Shown: positions 1 through 12,179 of the stretch, in pieces
How positions within the stretch are numbered: the first letter of the stretch is position 1
Layout of the letters: every line of letters begins with the position of its first letter
From: Ascarosepion bandense
Lineage: Eukaryota; Mollusca; Cephalopoda; Sepiida; Sepiidae
Reading direction: 5' to 3'
NCBI GenBank assembly: GCA_037127315.1
Contig: JBBBDQ010001028.1
Coordinates: 2,718,001 to 2,782,000, forward strand
DNA: 64,000 nt
Notes under the pieces: model-generated
The model's database searches: none
The model's input: only the letters and a program-made list of their open reading frames with translations
Told to the model about the DNA's origin: nothing
Position numbers and translations under genes: made by a program

Positions 1-795
1 TTTTTAATTACTTTTTGACATTTGACTTTTTTTATTAGTCCTGTACTTCATTACCCACCATAGAGTCAAATTACTATTGGAAATTTACTAAATTGGTAAA
101 CCCATTAGTCGTTGTTGATACATCTGGGATACATCGAACGGTATACTCTCGTCGATAGAGGATTTTGAATTCCTGTTGATTTTGAGGTTCAGTGCCAAGA
201 CAATCTGAGGCCTTAACTTGTAACAGTGTTCAAACAATCAACCGACTTCTCTACTTTTCAAATAAAAAGGGTTGTGTATTTGATCGTCATGTGATCAATT
301 ATTGAGACAATTGCGGGCTTAGTTATATAAATACTTAGGTAATTATTTTAGGTAAAGTTCTGATGGAAAATACAGGGTCGTATCTTTATGATGAAGATTT
401 AGTTACGTATTAATTACCTCAACATCTTCGATGACCAAGTATATCCACACTATTATGATGGCCGTAGCACACTGTTTTACTACAGATAATTAAATAGTAT
501 CAGGGACAGAAATGGTTCACCTTTTTGTTTTGTATCACCAACCTTCGCCAAAACTCAGTCTTAATTATTCGTTGGACCAAACAGTCTTGAACTGTATAAC
601 CACGTAGAATTTACAGTGATTAAAGAATTTATCTCTGCGGTTCTGGAACAAAAGTATAAAGGGAAACTTTACGTCTTTTAGAGTCTATGCGTGATAGAGA
701 AAGAAATTCTTTGCTATCTATTGTGAGGCCCATACTTACCTACATCATGGACTCTTCCAGTACTATATTACTATGTAAATAGTCGTATTATGTAA
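1..795. other. AT-rich stretch without a recognisable gene
   Basis: No open frame of useful length and no clear repeat is seen. Around 690-770 the plus strand reads SLLSIVRPILTYIM, which resembles the C-terminal part of some non-LTR reverse transcriptases. The match is too short and isolated to call. Confidence 0.4.
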
Positions 796-1253
796 GGAGT
801 TGCCCTAGCCTTCGGGCTGGGCATACCTAAGACAAGTAAAGACCTGTTATGACCGGTTTTGAACCTATTCACCGCGGTGGATAGGTAATGTTTGACCAGT
901 ACCTGGGTGTACGCGCTCAGGTTCCCCACGTTAAAAAAGACCTTGTGTCACATCTCTCTCAAGTGGGGGAGAAGGGTAAATAATGGAGTGGCCCTAGCCT
1001 TCGAGCTGGGCACACCTAAGACAAGTAAAGACCAGTTATGACCGGTTTTGAACCTATCCACCGCGGTGGATAGGTAATGTTTGACCAGTATCTGGGTGTA
1101 CGCGCTCAGGTTACCCACGTTAAAAAAGACCTTGTGTCACATCTCTCTCAATTGGGGGAGAAGGGTAAATAATAGAGTTGCCCTAGCCTTCGGGATGGGC
1201 ACACCTAAGACAAGTAAAGACCAGTTATGACCGGTTTTGTACCTATCCATCGC
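796..1253 (+). repeat. Tandem array, 189-bp unit, about 2.4 copies (S2-type unit)
   Basis: Two complete copies begin at 796 and 985; a third begins at 1174 and breaks off near 1253. The spacing is exactly 189 bp each time and copies differ by a few substitutions. Each unit starts with a hairpin (GCCCTAGCC, loop TTCG, GGCTGGGC; 802-822 in copy 1). In the middle is a palindrome (ACCTATCCACCG / CGGTGGATAGGT, perfect at 1052-1075). Near the 3' end is the module GACCTTGTGTCACATCT (939-955), which is shared with SINE S1. The hairpin and the tail recur in a single-copy insertion at 62819-63039, so the unit is probably a dispersed SINE-like element that also occurs in tandem. A short satellite is the alternative. 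No protein is encoded. Confidence 0.85.
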
Positions 1254-2609
1254 AAAGCTATATTCTGAATTCAAAGTCCTTGATTTTAACAAGAGTTGGA
1301 CATCATTCAAGTGAAGAATAGCGAGAAAAAGCAGTAACGGTTGATTAGTTCTTTGGTTTAGCGGTATATCAACACCTCTATGAATTATTTAATGCCGTAG
1401 TCTGAATATTTTGTACACAATTTTGTGGCCCCCATTACAAATATTTTGTATATAATTTTATACGTTCAGGATGAACGTATGTTTTCTAGATATAATCTGT
1501 AGATGATTTTTTTGTGGATGTTAGGTTTTGACATAAACCTATTTCTTTAATGTAGAACAATATGTTTGTTTTATTATTTTCAAATCGTAAATCACAGTAA
1601 GATTACAGTCATGATTCATATTAAAGATTCGCATATATTGATTAACAGGAATTAAGTACAATTGTGTAATCATTTCTGCATAATGTTTTATTCGGTGAAT
1701 AAATAAGAAAAGAAAAGAAAAGCTCCAAGAAAGCAATCACTGATTTCGGAACCAGAATTCATGTATTCTCTCTCATTTTCCGCGCTTATTTGAGCCTCTG
1801 ATATAGTTTCAAAAGGCATAGGGGACTTGAATATGACAAAGATTACTACAAACACGGATAATTTATATGCTATTAAGGAATTTTCATCAGCACTCAAAAA
1901 GCAGAATTAGGCGTTGATTTGTCGATTTATGGACACTATTTCCTGTTCCATCAGATATTGAAACCTAAAAAAATCCAACTTGTTTAAAAGGTTCTAGCAT
2001 CGATGTCTTTCAATCTACGAAATAATACCCCTGAATAAAATGTCTAAGTCGCCATCTTTGCATTCTATTATAATCAGTATAGACGTTTCTAACAGAAAAA
2101 ACCATTACTTTCTAAACAGGATATTCTAGTCCTTTATGTAGAAAATAGATAACCAAAAAAACTTTTAGATTACGGCATTGCTTTTCAAACTGTGCCTTTT
2201 GTCAAAAGCTAAGCTCCCTTTTAATAAACTATGAGAGATGTTCTTTACGAAAAGGTCCACGCAAATGAATCATATTTGAGATTTAGTTTAAGTGCAGCAT
2301 CTGGAGACAGGAAATAAATATTTCCAAGGAATATACTTCCATAATTTATACGCCATTATTATTTCTATATGTATTCAAGACAGCGAGAATGTACGGTAAT
2401 TTTTATGAGCACAATTATCTGCTAGAGTGGCTAATAAATCCCTGTTGCAGAAGCCTTCTCAGGCACATTTTTGTTTGTTCAAACAATAAAGGCCACTGCT
2501 GGTTTATACTGCATCTATACTTGGGAGAAACAGCATTAACTGACATGATCATCAGTTTGAACAAAGCCTTCGGTCACGACTAGTTATGACTTTGTGGAGT
2601 ACAACTACC
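1254..2609. other. AT-rich stretch, nothing recognised
   Basis: Only short frames interrupted by stops are present. No repeat family found elsewhere in the window was recognised here. Confidence 0.4.
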
Positions 2610-2865
2610 CAATTTCATAGCGAGGTTCAGTTAAGACTAATTTGCTTTCAATAGATTATTTAGTACCAACAATATTTTTACAATAGATTCGTATAAACAG
2701 AATATGTATTCTTTGTAAGAAATCAGATTGTAGCTCAGGTTTCTTTGGTGTACATTTTTAAAAAGGGTTTTAGACACGTATCTAGTTTGATTGATGTATT
2801 CTTTTTGGATAAAAAAAATTGTAGATAATTTGTTTCTACTAATATTGTTTGGTAGCATTAAACTT
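2610..2865 (-). mobile_element. Family A LINE 3' UTR fragment
   Basis: On the minus strand this matches the 3' UTR that ends the family A copies at 54.4-54.7 kb. The core, read on the plus strand, is AGATTCGTATAAACAGAATA followed by TGTATTCTTTGTAAGAAAT, preceded by the degenerate element end (TTATTTAGTACCAACAAT). It is a 5'-truncated, diverged copy with no coding part. Confidence 0.7.
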
Positions 2866-3129
2866 TATGGGGAATTTTTGGTAGATTTATGTAGTTTTCT
2901 TCAGACCTGGTTCTGACAAGAAAATGTTCTTTTACTTTAGTTTTGCTTTTATTATTCAAATTTGATTTAATTTATTGCATAAATTTGGGTTAATAATTTA
3001 AATCAGTTGCATCAATTTCTTTTTCAGAGTTTAGTATTTATCACCATAATTTGGTTTTGAGATTATTGAGTAGGTCATAAAATACTGATTTTTCTTGCAT
3101 CAATGATTCTTTGTCTTTTTAATCATATC

Positions 3130-4800
3130 ACCCCGAGCAAGGCGGTAATGCCACTGATGTGCAGGGGGCTACATAAGTGTAAAAAGATTAATTAGAAGAG
3201 AGTGAAGAGGAAGACGAACCAGTTAGAAAGGAAGCAATAGAAGCAATAGAAAGGAGTAATAGAAAGATGAGAATGCAGGTGTGATGACAGCTTCAAAGGT
3301 GGAGAGAAAGGAAAGGTTATACGGGGTGGGGAAAGAACTAGAGTCAAGTGGTTAAATTCCTGGAGGTTGTAGCCGTCAGGAAAGCAAGAATATGGGAGTG
3401 AGTTCCACAGGCGGAAAGTGCGCGAGAAGAAGCTGAAGGGGTAGAATTGTCGTCTGCATTTGGCTAACCTAACTGTGAATGGGTGGGGCCAGTTGACAAT
3501 CTGGTTGCACGAGTAAACAACTGTTGAGAAGGCACCAGTGACTTAAGTTCGTTCGAGCAGAAGCCATGGAAGTATTTATAGAACAGACAAAGGGAGGCCA
3601 CATTTCGTCGGTGGGAAAGTGGCTGTAGTCGAGCCCCCAAGACTGTACCTATCACATTACTGATTCTCCTTTGGAGCCTGCCGAGAACACTGAGATGAAC
3701 GGCAGGGGCCCCTGACCATATATGGCAGCAGTATTCCATGCACGGACGAATGGTTGATTTGTATATATGCAGGATGGATTCAGGCGGGAAAAACATCCTA
3801 GCCTGACACAGTGATCGAAATTTCGTAGCAGTGAATTTAGCTATGGACTCGATGTAGTGGTTCCATTTGAGGTCAGAAGAGAGGGTAAGGCCGTGGAGGC
3901 GCCGTGTATTGCTCTCGGGGAGAATCGTTTGATCCATGCTTATGGGAGGAAGGAGAGGTTACCTGTGATGATTGACAGACAACAGCTTGGTCTTAGACGC
4001 ATTGAAATTGACAAGCCACTTCTTGCCCCAATTCACCACAAAGTGTAGATCCCGCTCAAGATCAACACCGAGATTATGTTTGTCCGCCACGACGGATTTC
4101 TTACTGATGCGGGAGTAAATTGTGGTGTCATCTGCGTAGATGCCTACTTGACACTTGATCTTATCTGGGAAATCATTGAAGAATTTGTGCTGTAGGATAA
4201 AGAGGCATGCCCATTCAAAACGACATTGGATTAGATCAAGCAAGCGTCCGGTAATACCGTAACCCCGTAGCTTGTATAAAAGGCCAGAGTGCCAAACCCT
4301 GTTAAAAGCCTTGGAGATGTCCAGAGCAACAGCACGAGCCTCGTCTGACTCATCAAGGGCCTAGAGCATGTACTCCGTAACGGTTGTTAGCATGTCGGCC
4401 GTAACCTGGCAAAGCGGAAGCTATACTGCCTGTCAGAGTAGAGTTTGTGGGCAGTAAGATGTTGAACTATTTCAGCATTAATTATGGCCTCGAACGCTTT
4501 CCCCAAAATTGGCAGAAGACTGATAGGGCGATAGTTGGACGGGTCCGAGGGTTCACCACAGTTCTTAAATACAGGAACGACTGAAGAGAACTTCCAGCAT
4601 GCAGGAAAACAGGCAGAAAGGCAGTAGTTATACAGTTTAGAAAGGACAGGGGAGAGTTCAGGAGCAAACCTCTTAAGGACTATCACCGGGATTCCATCAC
4701 CATCGCTCGCCTTATGGGGGTTAAGTTTTGAAATTACTCTGGATACTACTGTCGTACTACTGTTTTGAAAATTACTCGGGATACTACTGTCGTACTACGG
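3130..4800 (-). pseudogene. CR1-like LINE, ORF2 reverse transcriptase, decayed
   Basis: The minus strand encodes successive pieces of a CR1/L2-type reverse transcriptase in shifting frames. From 5' to 3' these are the RT entry segment (NPHKASDGDGIPVIVLKR near 4720-4670), the NYRPISLLPILGKAFE motif (4536-4489), the catalytic GIYADDTTIYS box (YADD at 4138-4127), and the long C-terminal region (KSTIRPCMEYCCHIWSGAP, LQPLSHRRNVASLCLFYKY, about 3937-3464). After 3464 the C-terminus continues in other frames (LWNSLPYSCFPDGYNL), followed by a short 3' UTR to about 3130. The YADD is intact but at least four frame breaks rule out function. Family assignment follows the characteristic C-terminal motifs; CR1, L2 and close relatives are not separable by eye. 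Confidence 0.85.
4725..4799 (-). repeat. 37-bp tandem duplication inside the CR1-like ORF
   Basis: Two adjacent 37-38 bp units (4725-4761 and 4762-4799) share GATACTACTGTCGTACTACT and the surrounding bases. They differ by a one-base indel and a substitution. The minus strand encodes the STTVVSRVI peptide twice. The duplication sits at the point where the element switches strand. Confidence 0.8.
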
Positions 4801-4915
4801 CGTACAGTTTGAAGCCCCGGACATCCTAGCGATCTGTGAGACTAAGGTCAACTCTTCAATTCCATCCTCTGACTTCTCCATCCCTGGTTATCTCTCCCTC
4901 TTAAGGAATCTACTG
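4800..4915 (+). pseudogene. CR1-like LINE endonuclease fragment, inverted
   Basis: The plus strand reads PDILAICETKVNSSIPSSDF and then SIPGYLSLLR. This is the N-terminal part of an APE-type LINE endonuclease, including the ET motif that carries the metal-binding glutamate. The flanking RT of the same type is on the minus strand, so this piece is inverted. The coding match fades after about 4915. Confidence 0.7.
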
Positions 4916-6639
4916 ACCACCAATATGTATGTCTCCGTCTGTCTCTCCTCTGTTTGGTTAGTTACCTTTTCTTTTTTTTTACCGTTCTCCTTCCAGTGGG
5001 ACAGCTTTGTTGCCCAAGATTATTACTAATCTGGGAACATTAAGTAATCATCATTTATTTTTAGGCATGACTGACCCTAAATCTGAAAAAAAAAACATGT
5101 AAGGGCTTTGACAAGCCCTCATTTGGTCAATTGATCGGATCGGGTTACGCTGCTCATCTGGTCCAAGTAAGAGCCAAAGTGATGTGTGGGAATCAAAAAT
5201 AACTACACCCAATTCTTCAAGCTCTTAACCACCAGCACCCCGTCCCCAGATATTAGAGTCATCCACGGCAAACAAATGACTTCATTGCCCAATTGACAAA
5301 TTGATGATGATTATGACATTTTTTTTATTTTAAAACCGAAAAAGGGATTGTCTGCAACAAAGTTTTATACTTATTTGCAAATTTTCTAAAGTGCCTCTGT
5401 CATTTAAAAAAAACATTATGTATTTATTGTTGATTGATTTATTTTGCACGAAGACTAAGCTCATTTGAAAAAAAAGCTTAACTTCAGTGAGTTGAAAATC
5501 TATAGAAATATTAGGCGTGTATCGCCAAATTCGAGAATCCTATTAAAAAAAATAACACAAGCTAATTCATTTAAAAAAGAATCAGGCTTACTATTTGAGT
5601 GTATAGAAATTTTATTTTCTGACACTGCTTTAAGGATTCGGGATAAAAAGTTCGCTTCAAGTTTTGCTTAAAAAGTAGTTCTTCAGTTTAGAAAAAACAT
5701 TTTCAGATCGTATTTGTTAAATCCATTTATTATTAGTGTCATCTTTGCTGATGCGAAATTTTGAGAGGTTCATTTTCTGAAACGCACTTGAAGAACATTA
5801 GCTATTCTATTTTGTAAAGTCGAAAGTGAACAAACGTTGGTCAAAGACATAATCCTGGCCGTGCTGCTTTGTAGAGACATTTTATTCGTGAAATCAATAA
5901 TTTCAATTATTTCTGACTGAAACGAAAACTTTAATCTCATCTAATCTTATTTTTAAATATTTTCTTTAATTTCATAAAAAAATGTCAAATATGATAAACT
6001 GGGAAACTAATGTTTTCGAAAACGAAAGTAAACTTTGTTGTAGACACTTCTGTTATTCGTGGAATATCGTCTGAACGTGGTTGGTTTCTAGGTTTTGACG
6101 AGACCAGTTTTCTTCGTCTAAAGAAATGATCTCTTATACCCCATTCACAAGGAATAAAATGGAGCCATTTAGTAGCGTTTTGACAAAATCCAAAACGACA
6201 TCAAGAGCAAATATCTCATCCATCATGATTCAGCATTGATTTCACATTCATAGTTCGCCACAGATTATTTTGTTGCTACCAGCACTACCTGTCAAATCCA
6301 TTTTCTCAAACATGTCGCCAATAAGCCTCCCTTCATCAAGCGACCTTCAATTTCTAATTGTTTTCTTGTGGTTTTTATTTTCCTTTAAACATAAATTTTA
6401 TTATTATTATTTTCAACCTTCTCCGGCGATCGTTTCAATCATTATTTTTCAGTATTTGATTACTTTTCCTGTTTATATTACTTGTGAGAGGTAACTCTAA
6501 TAAATGCAAAACGACCCTTATTTTGACCGACGTCACGCTGTTTAAAAACTCAAAATTTTTATCCAGTCTTGAATTTCGATCTTTATAAATTTATAAGATA
6601 TCAAATATTAGTCTTCATACTTTGCTTTATTGTTTTACG
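4916..6639. other. AT-rich stretch, nothing recognised
   Basis: Frames of up to 74 codons here are low-complexity and show no domain. No tRNA-like boxes and no copies of the repeat families found elsewhere were seen. Confidence 0.4.
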
Positions 6640-7235
6640 GTATATTAATCCTAGTGAATTATTTAACACCGACAAGAGTTTTATAATAGGTTCATATGAA
6701 TAGAATACGTATTCATTGAAACAAATCTGTAAATCAGGCCTTCATTGACGTATTTTTGAAAAAAGATTTTGTCAAGAGTCAACATGTATTGTTGGTAGTA
6801 TTTCTTTACTAAAAATCTTTTTTTATACTCCCATAGTGTTTGAACCCAATTTGGAGGTTTAACTATTTGCTGGTAGATGGGACGATAACAGCTTCTACCA
6901 CACCAGATCAGAAACTTGGAACAAATGGAAGTTCCATGCTCTTTAAAATCGTCTGATCAGATGTAAATTATCGTCATATCCAGGACGTGTAATTAGCGAT
7001 ATGACGCATCCATCCTCCGTCCCAGGATGTATGTTCCGTGCGATAACTGGCCATAAGTTAGTCACACCTAAATCTGCAGCTGTTCGCCTTCCGTTCCATC
7101 CCCAGGTGATAGAATATGTCAAATGATCAGTCGAAATCCTTCGCTTACTCTGCCACGTTGTGATTTCTGATCTCACAGAAGTTAAGAATCCGAGGAAAAG
7201 GGGTAAGCGTCCTCGTGCTGCATTACTCGACAACT
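6640..7235 (-). mobile_element. Family A LINE 3' end, truncated
   Basis: Positions 6640-6960 carry the family A 3' UTR on the minus strand (TTATTTAACACCGACAAG, ATTCATTGAAACAAATCTG and the GGTTTAACTATTTGCTGG segment on the plus strand). Upstream on the minus strand a 96-codon frame (7233-6943) ends ITRPGYDDNLHLIRRF. The nucleotides encoding that end recur next to other 3' UTR copies (26440-26480, 49100-49130). The frame is probably the last coding part or proximal UTR of a family A variant; its role is unknown. Confidence 0.7.
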
Positions 7236-7506
7236 AAAAATCAAGTAGCGGCTGGATGCATAATGCAGAAATAAGGGAAACAGACAAAAACAAAAAATAA
7301 CAAGGCAGTAGCAAAGACCAGTCTATGTGGATTAATTATTATATTGTAATTCTTTGGACAGCAAAAGAGAGAGTAAAAAGAAAGAATTAAAATAAAATCC
7401 ACGAACTATTCGCTGCTACTATGTGTATTTGTCATTTGAGGGAATACAGTCATTATGCTTCCCTCCCCTAAGGGTTATGCTTATAAACGGTGTTCATGTT
7501 ACTAGC

Positions 7507-7511
<5 letters not shown>

Positions 7512-7566
<55 letters not shown>
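7512..7566. repeat. (GA)n microsatellite
   Basis: About 27 uninterrupted GA units. Frames across it encode runs of Arg-Glu or Ser-Leu and should not be read as protein. Confidence 0.95.
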
Positions 7567-7568
<2 letters not shown>

Positions 7569-8119
7569 TTTTCCGCGTCTTTACTCCGCGCGTTCCGGGC
7601 GAGTTTCTCGACTCTCTAACGTTCTCTGTTCTGTTCCGTGACGTTTGGAACTTGATTTTCAAATTCGTTGTCTTTTTGTCGAAAACTGTTTCAATATGGT
7701 GTGGAGTGGAAAGTGATCGGAATATTTCTTCATTAAAAATCTAACGTCAAATTCGTACATCTGGCTTAAACCACCCGCTTACGCTTTGTACTATCCTGGG
7801 AATTCGGAAACATGATTCTGTTGACTTTATGCATTCACCTGTCAACGTTAATTACTATTCACTCCTTACGAAGGTGGTTTCCTTTCAAAACTAGCGATAA
7901 TTTCCTTTTTCAGTCGAACCTTTATTTCCCTCACTGAGAGAGAAATGGATAGAATAACAACAAATAAGGAGAAAAAAACAGAATTCTCTCCATTTCGCAA
8001 GGCCAGCTTTGGCATCTGGTTATTGTTAAATCGTTATCATATCAGTTTATGTCATTTTCGTGTATGCCTTGTGTTTTGCTTTTCTCTGTCTCCTGGCCAC
8101 CCCACCGCTTATTTTTTTC

Positions 8120-8122
<3 letters not shown>

Positions 8123-8163
<41 letters not shown>
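8123..8163. repeat. (CT)n microsatellite
   Basis: About 20 uninterrupted CT units. It is complementary to the GA tract about 560 bp upstream. Confidence 0.95.
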
Positions 8164-8167
<4 letters not shown>

Positions 8168-9739
8168 CTTCTAAAGAAAAGACAAAAAACATATACACAC
8201 AGAGATATTCTCTAAATATCTATTCCGGGGTTCGAATCCGGGTTCCGTCGATACTTAGTTTAACGTGTGTGCATAAGGAATACTTACAGTGTTACAGCGG
8301 GACGAGGTTACCCCTCAGCAGAGGGGCAGTCAGCAAGACGATAACAGTAGCCAATATTAATCGCAACCATCTTCAGTGCAAACAGAGTGTTTCTACTTCC
8401 CGAATCCCTTCAGTTGTGTAGACGCTCAAATTTGGCTCCGGAACTGCGATTTGAGAATTTCTGTCGATACTGGAAAAAATACAGGAAACCTCCGTAGCTA
8501 TATATTTTCAAGGTAGTCTTTATTACTGACATCCTATTTAAGAAACATCTTTCTAGAAAAAGAAATTTAAGCAGAACAGTGAAAAATTAAATTTTCAGAA
8601 AAACGTTATTTGACAGAAATAACTTCAAGCAAAATAAGAAAAAAAAGTTAATTTTGAAAACAAAAAACCCACAAAAAAACGGCCGCTTTTATCATTACAG
8701 TTACCTGCCGGTTGCCTTAGTACTATGTAATTTTTATCTTGAAGTTGTCCCGAGACTCTGCAATGTAAGATAGACTAGCTTTTTCACAGTTACTGTGCAG
8801 TTTAAGGGAGACTATGTGCGCTCATATGCCTTGCAAATACTTGTAAATATCTCACTCTCTGTGACTAAGTGTCATATATATAGTTTTCATATTTAAATGA
8901 CTTGTTTTAATTGAACATTGGCACAAACCTATAAATTTAATCACGCAAAGTTTGATCAAAATGTAATGCATATTAATCGTTTCCGTGTTATTTAATGCCG
9001 AATTCTGAAGTACATTAGGTAAAGATTGGTTTGGTTTTTCCGTGAATTAGGTAGACAGGTAGCCTATTTAGAGTTTACGGACAAATACGTCAGTGAAAAT
9101 GTTCCTTGTGTATTTGAATATAGTTTACTTCTTTACAGAAAGCGAATTTTTATCCGATTTTCGCTTATTGGGGCTGTTCAGAAAAATATTTTTAATGTTC
9201 AAATACATTTGTCATGACAGCGTAATTTAATCTTTCAAGCTGATATTTGTTTCAACTTGCATTAAAGTGTAGGATATTTTATGTCGTTGCTAGGACAGAA
9301 TAACAGAGACAATGATTTTGAGAAGTGGTATGTGTAGATCTTGTTTCAGATTATCTACATCCTTTCATTTTTTGCCAGGTTCTCTAGTGGCAATTGCTTG
9401 TTTTGGCAACATACCGCAACCTCTTAATCGTACGAGTTTTAGTTTAAAATAGTTGGCTCACTTCCACAGTGATCGCCAACTGTAAATTTCCATTGAATAT
9501 GTATGACATTTGTTGGATATGTCACTAAATTCTCTGTAGACGCACAAAAACAACTCCAGCTCAATTACTGACAATCCTTTAATTTGCTTTGATAGTTTTA
9601 TCCCCGCAGCGACTCAATACTCCGTCATATGTTTGCTGTGATGTATGGAGGTTGGTGTTATTAAGTATTACCACTCGTGACCTTCAGGTCAGTTTACACA
9701 AACATGTTCTTTATTATGTTTCGTTTGCTTTCGAGGCGT

Positions 9740-10000
9740 AGGCCATCATGGACCTCCACTTAATCCCCATCCCTTGTTGCTCTCAACACTTTTGTTCTTG
9801 GTATCTCTCCAAAAACCATGCTCCGCCATTCACTTGCTCAAGCTCATCAAGTATGTCTCGTGAGTATCAGATTCTTTACGCGTCTCAGAATCTTCAGATG
9901 TTTCTTCCTGACTTAAGTTTTCTTTTAGTTTGCATCCTCTCCAAAACCTTGTCGTTGCTCAGATGTTCGGTCCATGGTATTCTGGGCATCTTTCTGTAGA
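9740..10000 (-). pseudogene. RTE-like LINE C-terminal fragment
   Basis: The minus strand reads RKMPRIPWTEHLSNDKVLER, a motif found near the C-terminus of RTE-type and related non-LTR reverse transcriptases in animals. A degraded stretch follows. Stops appear within about 35 codons. Only this end of the element is present; no RT core was found next to it. Confidence 0.65.
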
Positions 10001-10249
10001 AAGAACCTCAAATTTCAACACGGTGTTATTTCTTATCACATTACACGAAGATGCCTGAATCGATATCAATTTTATGGTGTAGATGTCGTTCAAAGTGAAA
10101 CGTGCTGACAGTATCTACATTTGAAGTAAATTTCTAATTCATATATTATTTGACTGTACGATTGACGACTTGCCCGAATAGAATGATTTCCGTGTTATCG
10201 ATCACTGCTTATTTTCATATTTTGCAGTTTTATAAGTTTCGCATAATTT

Positions 10250-10545
10250 GGTTTGGTTTACAGCATATCAAACTCAATGGATTATTTAATGCCGACAAGG
10301 TTTTAGGATAGGCTTATATGAATAGAATATGTATTCTTTGTCCGAAATTCGTTTATAAATCGGGTTTCATTGATGTATTTTTGAAAGAGGGTCTCATTGT
10401 TGGTATATATATATTTTTTTTCTTTTAAATATATATTGCTGTTATTTTTACTATAAAATGTTTTTTTATTTTTATATTTTCATGGCGTTTTGATCCTAGT
10501 TTGGGGTTTAATTATTTGCTGATAACGGAGACCCTAATTACTTGC
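10250..10545 (-). mobile_element. 3' UTR of the family A copy
   Basis: The plus strand carries the reversed element end: TTTGGTTTGGTTTACAGCAT, then TGGATTATTTAATGCCGACA and GAATAGAATATGTATTCTTT. Its sense-strand terminus is a short AAACC-type tail. The same end recurs at least ten times in this window, as expected for repeated 5'-truncated insertion by target-primed reverse transcription. Confidence 0.8.
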
Positions 10546-10559
10546 GTTGTTCCACTACT

Positions 10560-11500
10560 AGTATTTCTGTTCATCTTATTTTAAACATGAATCGTTGTGC
10601 AATTTTCTCAACTTGCAAAAATGCAGCCACTTTGTTTTAGTTATGGAAAATGTAAAACTATTCTCAGTAGCCCATTTGTGTATTATCTTGACGCATTGTT
10701 GGAGTTGTATTACTATGGTATACATATGCCGAGATCTTTACATTATTAGAAAGCTGTTGATACATTATTAGAAAGATGTCTTCCTTATGAGGTTAGGGAT
10801 TTAAATATGGAGTTGATTTTTACACAAAATATAGTCACCGAAATAATTCTTCAATGTGGTGTCGTAATCATCTTTTAAGACAAAAGACACTGCCGTGAGA
10901 TGTTCCTTCTTAATGAAGGCTTCTCTTTCAAAGATTTCTAAAAGCACCTTGTAAATACCGGGTTAAGATTTTAGTTTCAACTAGAAATTTAACAAATTCT
11001 TGACCATTCTCTACATTGATTTGCATTTGTCACTGGTTAATGCTATTGGTCTGTAGTGTTCAGGTTCTGTGTCATCCTTTCTGAATATTTGGAATAAGTA
11101 TGATGAACGACTGTCTCCACAATGCTGGGAAGTTGCCATTTGTACATAACTTATTATGAATTTTTAATGATATGTGTAATGATTTGTGGGTTAAATATTC
11201 TATGAATTCGTAATGGGTACCATCTAGGCCCTCAGCTTTATTATGGAGGCGTCACTGGAAGGGATTTAAAGAAGCAAATATGTCGCCTTCAATCTATTGT
11301 TCGACGAGCGTCATGCTGGATTTAGCGCAATTCGAAGAAATTCGCAAAGAAAGCATGACGTCGTCTACTTCTTCCGTTCTCGTTCTGCTCTTGAATTTTA
11401 AAAAAACTGTTAAAGCGTTTTCATCTGTCTCAATGTGCCAATTGATTTTATTTTTCTGTCATTTACTTTGCCCAGTAGCGATTGCTGCTGGTGGTGCCAG
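10560..11500 (-). pseudogene. ORF2 reverse transcriptase remnant, family A
   Basis: Minus-strand pieces read in order FPDGTHYEFIEYL (entry helix), CTNGNFPALWRQSFIIPIP (fingers), EAFIKKEHLTAVSFVLK with YDTT (palm) and KWATENSFTFSITKTKWL (thumb). They match the better preserved copy at 21.5-22.3 kb. The catalytic YxDD box is not readable in this copy. It is dead through multiple stops. Confidence 0.75.
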
Positions 11501-12179
11501 GGGTGGCAGTCCCGCTTTAAATCACCGAAACTGTGTATTCACCCTTGGTTAGCGGCTGATGAGGGCAAAGTAAATGCACATGTGGTCATTGGTCACATGT
11601 TGTATGTAAGAAAAAAAAATGGGCTTCCTTTAAAAAATTCATTTAGTTTCACTAGAGTGAAATGTAATTATAACCTACGACATTATTTCATTTAAATTTT
11701 AGATTTTTTTTTTGGTTTGTGTTTGAGCATTAGAAATTGTTGGCTACCATTCTTGGCAGATGAATTTTTAGACATAGTTTTGTTTAGTTAGATAGCGTTA
11801 TTCATTTTGCTGGATATTTACAGTTATACCCGATAGGTATTTGTATGGTATTTGCCTGCTATTTATCATATTTTAGACATATTTTGTTTTTGTAGCAGGA
11901 TTGTGTATGTTGACGTAGTTTCTCTAGCATTGTTTTCGTTTTTTTAAATATTCAGTATTTTCCGTAGTTGTTTAAATTGCATCAAATTATAGGTTGTGAG
12001 CCGTTTGTTGAATTCTCTCAAAGCTGGTCTTCTTAGCCTGATACCTTCTTTACATTTTAACATTGAACCAAGTTTTGTTGCGTTTCTTTAGCGATAATTT
12101 TTTGGAATGCATTCTGTTGCTATAGAGATAAAGATTAGCGTAAAATGTTTTAAATCCTTCGTTCAGCTAGTTTTTCAGA

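Larger units (their letters stand above)
7236..9735. other. Intergenic stretch with simple repeats
   Basis: No coding domain is recognised. The longest frame (7945-8421) runs through the CT tract and is not supported by any motif. The sequence between the two dinucleotide tracts (7567-7670) is GC-richer than its surroundings and could be a former exon or promoter, but nothing specific identifies it. Confidence 0.35.

Noticed and set aside
796..1253. Hammerhead ribozyme-bearing tandem retrozyme
   Set aside because: The unit length fits, but no CTGANGA...GAAA core was found on either strand of the 189-bp unit.
8219..8250. tRNA B-box-like GGGGTTCGAATCCGGGTTCC
   Set aside because: No A box or acceptor pairing is present at the right distance upstream, so neither a tRNA gene nor a SINE can be supported.
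7945..8421. 158-codon open frame
   Set aside because: It is the longest or nearly longest frame but is driven by the CT tract (Ser-Leu run) and shows no domain, so it is not called a gene.
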